This document shows positions 8,808 through 12,776 of a DNA stretch of 12,776 nt, piece by piece (the first letter of the stretch is position 1; each line of letters begins with the position of its first letter). The position numbers and the translations under genes were made by a program. Below the pieces are notes generated by a model. It made no database searches. It was not told the origin of the DNA and saw only the letters and a list, made by a program, of their open reading frames with translations. The DNA comes from Trichomonas tenax (lineage: Eukaryota > Parabasalia > Trichomonadida > Trichomonadidae). The stretch lies in the NCBI GenBank assembly GCA_023091735.1, contig JALKBU010001314.1:1-12776 (forward strand), in the 5' to 3' direction.

Positions 8808-9037
8808 TTATAAAATGTCAAGCTCTTAAAAAGAGCCCTCGCTCCTCTATAGGGAATTAAAGATTTCATTAATTTCAAAATTAGAGTTAATTTTTTATTT
8901 TAAATATATGATATAATTTATTTTGTCATTAGTGAAATCATTTCTAATATCGTGCTATTGTTGGTAGGTTGATAAAAATATTTTCGGGAAAGAAGTGAAA
9001 AAAATGATTTTCAAAAATATGAAGATATTGATATGTT
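8808..9037. other. Spacer between helicase fragment and fibre gene
   Basis: This AT-rich spacer contains a small hairpin, GCTCTTAAAAAGAGC, near 8823-8837. It should hold the 3' end of the fibre-gene transcript on the reverse strand. The upstream half of the helicase is not recognisable here in any frame, so the truncation is a real loss and not a simple frameshift. Confidence 0.5.
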
Positions 9038-11908
9038 TTAGTCGGACCGATACCACGCGTAAATAGTCATGTAAGGAGGCATGTAATCTGTACCTGAACC
9101 AGTATTTGCAGTATTGCCATAAACACTGTGCGAGTGTTCGCCTGCTTCATCAATGATTAATCCAGTGTTGTATTCTCTAGGATCGCCTGATATATCATGA
9201 CGTGCTATTGTTTCTTTACTTCCATTACCGCAGCCGTAATAGCCTCTATTACTTATTGAGTGTGTATGATTTCCTGCAGATGATGTTGAACCTGAGAAAT
9301 AGTGGGAGTGAGCCGGTAAATTATCAGCTGAAATCTTTTTACTTCCTCTTGTTTGTTTTGAAGAATTAGCGCAGTATAAGAAGCGGTCGACTATTTGCTC
9401 CCAGCGACCAAATCCCAATAATTGAATGGGATTAGTGTGATTCATTGATGTATAAATTGAACCTACAGGATAAATTCTCATTAATGTTTGATATTGTGCA
9501 TTTATTGTGTCTTCCTTTATTTGTCTTATTTCTCTGTTATATTGTTCAAGTGAATTCCAAACTCTCGTTTCCGGATTAGATGAAGGTGCGTTCGTTCCTA
9601 AAGCTGCTTTAATTATTATATCATCTGCTTTAATTGTCGATGCTTCAATTTCTTTTGATTTAATACCGTCAGGAAATTTGACAGGCATGCGTATATTTGG
9701 ATCTAATGTTGATTCAAAGGATGGAAGGCCTTCAATTCTTTGAGGCGCGCCGTGAATCGTACGTATGGTATATTCTTCCTTTTCATCAATGCGTGCTTCA
9801 AAATTATCATCAATGCGTGTAATCCAAAATTTAAGGTCTTCCATCTTATCATTTAATCCGTTAATGTCTGCTATTTCGTGCTTATGTTCTTTGCCTGCCT
9901 TTGTTTCAATCTTATTCATTGCTTCCACAAAGTCGATAGTCTTTACTCTGTTTCCTAATTCATTATATACATCAGTGAATTTGTTTTCATGTGCCTCATA
10001 ATTTTTAAATGCTTCGGTGGCATCTTGTTTTAATTCCATTTGTTTCTTCAGTTCATTTACATCAGTAACGACTGGCGTAAAGTTTGCAATAGCTAGTTTA
10101 GTATTAATTCTATTATTTGCATCAGTTATTTCATTTGAAAGAAGTTGATACGTATTAAATATTTCCCGGTAATCATTCGTTATCTTTTCTTCAATGTTTG
10201 CTATATTTTTCGTCAATTCATCAGTTGTTATTTTGTCAGCTTTATCATTTAATTTATTCATTACGTCCGCCAAATTCGACGTCAGGGTGTCAGTTATTAC
10301 TTTGTCCGCCTTATTGTTTAATGTCTGTTGTACATCAATTATATCATCATTGTTTTTACTTATTAAACTCTTCGCATGCAATCCATCGGTGAAATCAGGG
10401 ATTACAAACGTTGGAGGTTCAGATAATATTACTGTTTCTGTTCCGTCATCATTTTTAATCGTTCCTCCTTCTTTTCCTTCTTTAATAAATCCCCTTATTT
10501 CGTGAACTGTTAAGTGTTCGATGTTTTGATGCTCATGATTGATATCTGCCTTATTATTTAATTCAGTCATTAAATCTTTATCATTAATATCTATTTCCTG
10601 AGTATATATTTTACCCACTTTTATATTTGTCTGTTCTGGTTCTTCTTCTAAATATTCAGTGTCGTGATCATCGGGGTATTGAGAGAAAGATGTTATATTA
10701 TCATTAATTAAACATAACTGACGCATCAACTCAGCAACTGTAAATGTAATTGTTAAGCCATTATTTCTTTCTGTTCCTTCGAATGAAATGTTATTATCTT
10801 TTAGAACTTGATTGATATAATTTAATAATACACCGTAACGAGGATATAATTTATTAAATTTTTCAGCGATTGTAAGTTCGTGTACTTCTTCCTCTTCAGG
10901 CATTACCTCATTATTGGGTGTTTCATTTCCCGTTTCATCAACAGCTCTTAGTTTTACGCTTCGAGGTACTACATTATTTCCGACCTGTGAAGCATTCTGT
11001 AAAAACCATTGAACACGTTGAAATAGACTTAAATGACTATCCATTACCTGACCAGTCAAAGATTCAACATTTGAAATTGCGTGTTGGGTTGCTCTGTTAG
11101 TTTCATTAACAAAAGTCGTGAATTGATTGAGTGCATTATTAGTGACGCCTATACTATCCTCTAATCCGTGAACTATTCCAGTCATGGAATGAGTGAAATC
11201 TTCGATTCTTTGAATCCATGTTGATAAATTACTGAAAACATCATTACCCGTCGAAATTGTATTTAGTACCGCCCTTAATGTATCTAATCCTTCTGCTTTT
11301 GCCATGAATGCTGCAAGTTGAGACACTTGATACTGCAAGGCGCCGAATGAGGCAGCAGTGAGACCAGTATTAATTAAATCCCATATCCAGTTTCTGACTA
11401 TTGTACCATCTTCGCCATCTAAACCATCACGTCCTTTAGGTCCTTGAGGTCCTGTATCTCCTTTATCACCTTTATCTCCTTTCTTACCTTTCAGTTCTGC
11501 TTTATGTTCATCATAATATTCTAAACTCATTAAATTTATATGTTCAGGTGTTCCAGCGATTCCATCAATTATTTTATCATTAATTTTCAAATGTTTGATA
11601 AATTCGATAGCGTCAGTAACTTTTATATTTGCGTCTATAAATTCTATTATACTTTTAATGCGATATAATGAATTCGCTATTGATTCATCAACGGTTGCAT
11701 CTCTGTAAATAATAGCGTCACCATTAATGAAAGGAGCAGATGCGATTGTTGTTTTTGGATCGAATGAATCATGTTCATCAAAATATATTCTTTTACTAGT
11801 TGTTCCATCACTTATAATTAATGATTCACTATCGAATGTTAATTTATACTTTCCATAATGCAGAGACTTACTTCTTTCACTTTGATATGAATATTCATTT
11901 ATGGACAT
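9038..11908 (-). CDS. Large phage-tail-fibre-like protein with collagen repeat and HxH C-terminal domain
   Basis: This is an intact 956-residue protein. I place the start at the ATG at 11908-11906 (MSINEYSYQ), because it follows an AT tract like that of the gene at 7139 and because the 21 codons upstream look non-coding. Order of parts: an N-terminal beta-rich region (1-135), a collagen stretch of nine Gly-X-Y triplets (141-168, GKKGDKGDKGDTGPQGPKG onward), a hydrophobic Ala-rich segment (about 170-205), and a long heptad-rich shaft. The shaft has recurring NKADxxxxxxLTxN-type units (about 520-720), as in phage fibres that trimerise. The C-terminus (about 813-956) starts YPVGSIYTS, continues LLGFGRWEQIVDRFLYC, bears three HxH motifs (HSH 867-869, HTH 881-883, HSH 925-927) and closes PPYMTIYAWYR. 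That is the signature of the phage T4 gp10/gp12-like tail domain, where His pairs bind metal in the trimer. I infer a trimeric attachment fibre of a virus-like particle. A structural shaft without receptor binding is the alternative. The stop reads TAAA. Confidence 0.85.
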   Translation of the reverse strand: MSINEYSYQSERSKSLHYGKYKLTFDSESLIISDGTTSKRIYFDEHDSFDPKTTIASAPFINGDAIIYRDATVDESIANSLYRIKSIIEFIDANIKVTDAIEFIKHLKINDKIIDGIAGTPEHINLMSLEYYDEHKAELKGKKGDKGDKGDTGPQGPKGRDGLDGEDGTIVRNWIWDLINTGLTAASFGALQYQVSQLAAFMAKAEGLDTLRAVLNTISTGNDVFSNLSTWIQRIEDFTHSMTGIVHGLEDSIGVTNNALNQFTTFVNETNRATQHAISNVESLTGQVMDSHLSLFQRVQWFLQNASQVGNNVVPRSVKLRAVDETGNETPNNEVMPEEEEVHELTIAEKFNKLYPRYGVLLNYINQVLKDNNISFEGTERNNGLTITFTVAELMRQLCLINDNITSFSQYPDDHDTEYLEEEPEQTNIKVGKIYTQEIDINDKDLMTELNNKADINHEHQNIEHLTVHEIRGFIKEGKEGGTIKNDDGTETVILSEPPTFVIPDFTDGLHAKSLISKNNDDIIDVQQTLNNKADKVITDTLTSNLADVMNKLNDKADKITTDELTKNIANIEEKITNDYREIFNTYQLLSNEITDANNRINTKLAIANFTPVVTDVNELKKQMELKQDATEAFKNYEAHENKFTDVYNELGNRVKTIDFVEAMNKIETKAGKEHKHEIADINGLNDKMEDLKFWITRIDDNFEARIDEKEEYTIRTIHGAPQRIEGLPSFESTLDPNIRMPVKFPDGIKSKEIEASTIKADDIIIKAALGTNAPSSNPETRVWNSLEQYNREIRQIKEDTINAQYQTLMRIYPVGSIYTSMNHTNPIQLLGFGRWEQIVDRFLYCANSSKQTRGSKKISADNLPAHSHYFSGSTSSAGNHTHSISNRGYYGCGNGSKETIARHDISGDPREYNTGLIIDEAGEHSHSVYGNTANTGSGTDYMPPYMTIYAWYRSD
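11405..11488 (-). other. Collagen-like Gly-X-Y stretch within the fibre gene
   Basis: Nine uninterrupted Gly-X-Y triplets plus a final Gly, with the charged KGDKGD pattern known from bacterial, phage and giant-virus collagen-like proteins. It should form a short triple helix and lock the trimer register ahead of the coiled-coil shaft. The DNA is locally richer in CCT/ACC codon complements than the rest of the gene. Confidence 0.85.
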
Positions 11909-11925
11909 TTTTAATAATAAATAAA
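11909..11925. promoter_or_regulatory. 17-bp divergent intergenic region
   Basis: Only 17 bases, all A or T, separate the ATG of the fibre gene (minus) from the ATG of the small gene at 11926 (plus). Each strand shows a TTTATT/TTAATAA-like tract next to its ATG, comparable to the tract before the gene at 7139. Parabasalid 5' untranslated regions are very short, so a start so close to the promoter is believable, but the two promoters must then extend into each other's coding sequence. No exact match to the T. vaginalis initiator was found. Confidence 0.45.
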
Positions 11926-12330
11926 ATGTTGTATTATTTGAAATCCAGCGATCCCAGTGATTATGGTACACTTAAATTTTCAGGTACTCCTATCGCAACA
12001 ACGGAGCCATTAATGTTTAGAATAAAAAATTTTTCGACCATTACATCATTTATTATTACAGACGAGACAGACTTTATGAAAATAAAAAATAAATGAAATC
12101 ATCCACACATTCAGATTTAAAGAAAAGACATGTTACGAAATAGAAACATTAGCGGAAGAATTGAATTTATTATTTGCCGGTGCTATTACTGTTGCATTAA
12201 ATGAAGCATCAACACTTACATTTTCTTCTCAAACTGATTGTGAAATCATTGATGCAAGTCATAGAGTGAAGTTATTAATGGGGTTATACTTCGAATTTTT
12301 TCTCGAAGCATGGCTTGCTACTTCTGCATA
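11926..12330 (+). pseudogene. Small virion-like gene broken by one frameshift
   Basis: From ATG at 11926 the frame reads 56 residues (MLYYLKSSDPSDYGTLKF and on) to a TGA at 12094-12096. Within a few bases a second frame opens (stop at 12083-12085, then open to TAA at 12328-12330) and continues with equally protein-like sequence, including TFRFKEKTCYEIETLAEELN, LTFSS and SHRVKLLMGLY. The switch lies in an A-rich run at 12086-12096, so a one-base indel (or a sequencing error) is the natural explanation, and the original protein was about 134 residues. The pattern of a Tyr/Thr-led helix LAEELN, then beta strands, then VKLLMGLY recalls minor virion proteins seen in polinton-like elements; I cannot name the family. 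The stop is in TAAA. The end overlaps the polymerase frame on the other strand by 47 bases. Confidence 0.5.
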
Positions 12331-12650
12331 AATCAAATGCTATTTCTTCTCCGTCATATAATGCCTTATATACTTTCATAATTGAAAATTCACTATCTTT
12401 ATCATATATTCCGATTGGAACATGTAGATTTAATTTTCATCAAATTTTACAGGCACAACATCAGGAAACATTTCATTAGCTGTAATAGCGATGACATCCT
12501 GCTTTACTCCCTTCATTCTGCAGTGAAAAGCTACTTCATTTAATTCATTTGTGAGTTGGTCGATGTATGTCTTCTTTCCACAAAATATTGATTTATAAGC
12601 CAATGATTGCTTCCCTGGTGTAATTTCAGCAAAGTCTGAATGAAATTGAA
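12284..12650 (-). pseudogene. C-terminal fragment of protein-primed type B DNA polymerase, frameshifted
   Basis: Two reverse frames give one continuous C-terminal sequence. The first runs from about 12650 to a TAA at 12430-12432 (FCGKKTYIDQLTNELN, AFHCRMKGVKQDVIAITAN). The second is open from about 12433 to TAA at 12284-12286 (HVPIGIYDKDSEFSIMKVY, IAFDLCRSSKPCF). The change of frame is by one base at a GAAAATT run. The KKTYI...CRMKGV part matches the end of the thumb region of DNA polymerase B2 proteins, where a Lys-Gly dyad (here MKG) is conserved, and the overall wording fits the polymerases of trichomonad Mavericks. About 120 residues remain of a protein that usually exceeds 1000; exonuclease and catalytic Asp motifs are missing. 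The fragment is cut at the CA repeat at 12649. It is non-functional here. Confidence 0.6.
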
Positions 12651-12661
12651 CACACACACAG
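12649..12661. repeat. CA repeat at a coding break, AACACACACACAG
   Basis: The 13-base tract marks the end of polymerase-like coding sequence. It is the shorter twin of the tract at 6992-7006, and again DNA on its right side is unlike the Maverick-type sequence on its left. Confidence 0.7.
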
Positions 12662-12696
12662 TGCACTCTGGCCAACTAAAGTTGGCCGCCGTGCAC
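12661..12696. repeat. Near-perfect 36-bp palindrome beside the CA repeat
   Basis: GTGCAC at each end (12661-12666 and 12691-12696) encloses a 3-base mismatch on each side and an 8-base perfect inverted pair, GGCCAACT and AGTTGGCC (12670-12677 and 12680-12687), with only AA between. It would form a strong hairpin or cruciform and is unusually GC-rich for this window. It could be the tip of an element end, an attachment or resolution site, or a hairpin in an RNA. Confidence 0.7.
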
Positions 12697-12776
12697 ATGT
12701 TTAGCCTGTGTTTTTGAGTTTGTGGGGCTTCAATTTTCATAAATTTGTGTTTTTGAAGGCTTGTTTGAGCAAATGT
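12697..12776. other. Flank right of the palindrome
   Basis: No gene is seen in these 80 bases. GTGTTTTTGA occurs twice, near 12707 and 12748, about 41 bases apart, which may be the beginning of a tandem repeat that runs past the window edge. Confidence 0.4.

Larger units (their letters stand above)
5880..12660. mobile_element. Partial, decaying Maverick/Polinton-like element
   Basis: The genes here are packed on both strands, several end within a few bases of each other, and they include a C-terminal piece of a protein-primed type B DNA polymerase, an SF3 helicase fragment and virion-like proteins. That combination fits Mavericks/Polintons and their viral relatives, which are numerous in T. 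vaginalis. Several frames are broken, and the integrase, protease, packaging ATPase and double-jelly-roll capsid genes that define a full element are absent from the window. The outer limits are approximate: the left edge is placed where coding begins, and the right edge at the CA repeat that cuts off the polymerase frame. Terminal inverted repeats were not found. The fragments at 6740-6991 and 8058-8807 suggest internal rearrangement, or more than one source element. Confidence 0.6.

Noticed and set aside
9507..10505. Several plus-strand frames of 64-103 codons opposite the fibre gene
   Set aside because: They are antisense shadows of the intact 956-codon gene; Ser/Leu/Phe-rich with no independent support.
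9038..11908. Window might be bacteriophage or bacterial contamination because of the fibre gene
   Set aside because: Codon use and AT content match the neighbours, start contexts lack ribosome-binding sites, spacing is eukaryote-like, and the neighbouring fragments are Maverick-like.
12083..12098. Programmed +1 frameshift in the small gene
   Set aside because: No recognised shift site or stimulating structure was seen, and the neighbouring polymerase fragment shows the same kind of damage, so an indel is simpler.
12540..12740. 66-codon reverse frame crossing the palindrome
   Set aside because: It overlaps the polymerase-like frame, which has the recognisable sequence, and runs through the CA repeat and palindrome.

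Overview
The window is very AT-rich, intron-free DNA that looks like a protist nuclear genome, most likely a parabasalid of the Trichomonas/Tritrichomonas kind. The grounds are: a cysteine-rich right-handed beta-helix fragment of the type expanded in trichomonads; a stretch with Maverick/Polinton character (protein-primed type B DNA polymerase fragment, SF3 helicase fragment, virion-like proteins), an element type abundant in T. vaginalis; and stop codons that often run into TAAA, the short polyadenylation signal described in T. vaginalis. No database search was possible, so the species is inferred.

Left part (1-4542): almost no coding sequence. It holds a run of about six degenerate TACAYGTCA-type repeats (613-734), a short reverse-strand coding remnant with no ATG (1431-1640), a 10-bp GCGCAATAT tandem (2362-2389), and an unannotated non-autonomous transposon-like element of about 1.2 kb (2967-4183) with roughly 200-bp terminal inverted repeats that begin with TTTGCGCA.

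Middle (4543-5574): a beta-helix surface-protein fragment, open for 343 codons but without a usable start codon or the C-terminal membrane anchor expected for the family. It is a truncated gene or pseudogene.

Right part (about 5880-12660): a decaying Maverick-like segment. In order: a virion-protein-like frame (5880-6743, +) without ATG; a convergent reverse-strand C-terminal fragment (6740-6991); an intact 100-residue small protein (7139-7441, +); a repeat-rich 600-bp gap; the C-terminal half of an SF3 helicase (8058-8807, -); a large intact 956-residue gene (9038-11908, -) built like a bacteriophage tail fibre, with a collagen Gly-X-Y stretch, coiled-coil shaft and a C-terminal HxH-rich gp10/gp12-like domain; a divergent small virion-like gene (11926-12330, +) broken by one frameshift; and the C-terminus of the DNA polymerase (12284-12650, -), also frameshifted and cut off at a CA repeat. 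No integrase, protease, packaging ATPase or double-jelly-roll capsid gene is visible, so this is a partial or rearranged copy.

The striking points are the intact phage-like fibre gene among broken neighbours, a 17-bp gap between two divergent start codons, two interruptions of Maverick-type reading frames at the same AACACACACACAG-like sequence, a near-perfect palindrome just outside the polymerase fragment, and the 1.2-kb inverted-repeat element.
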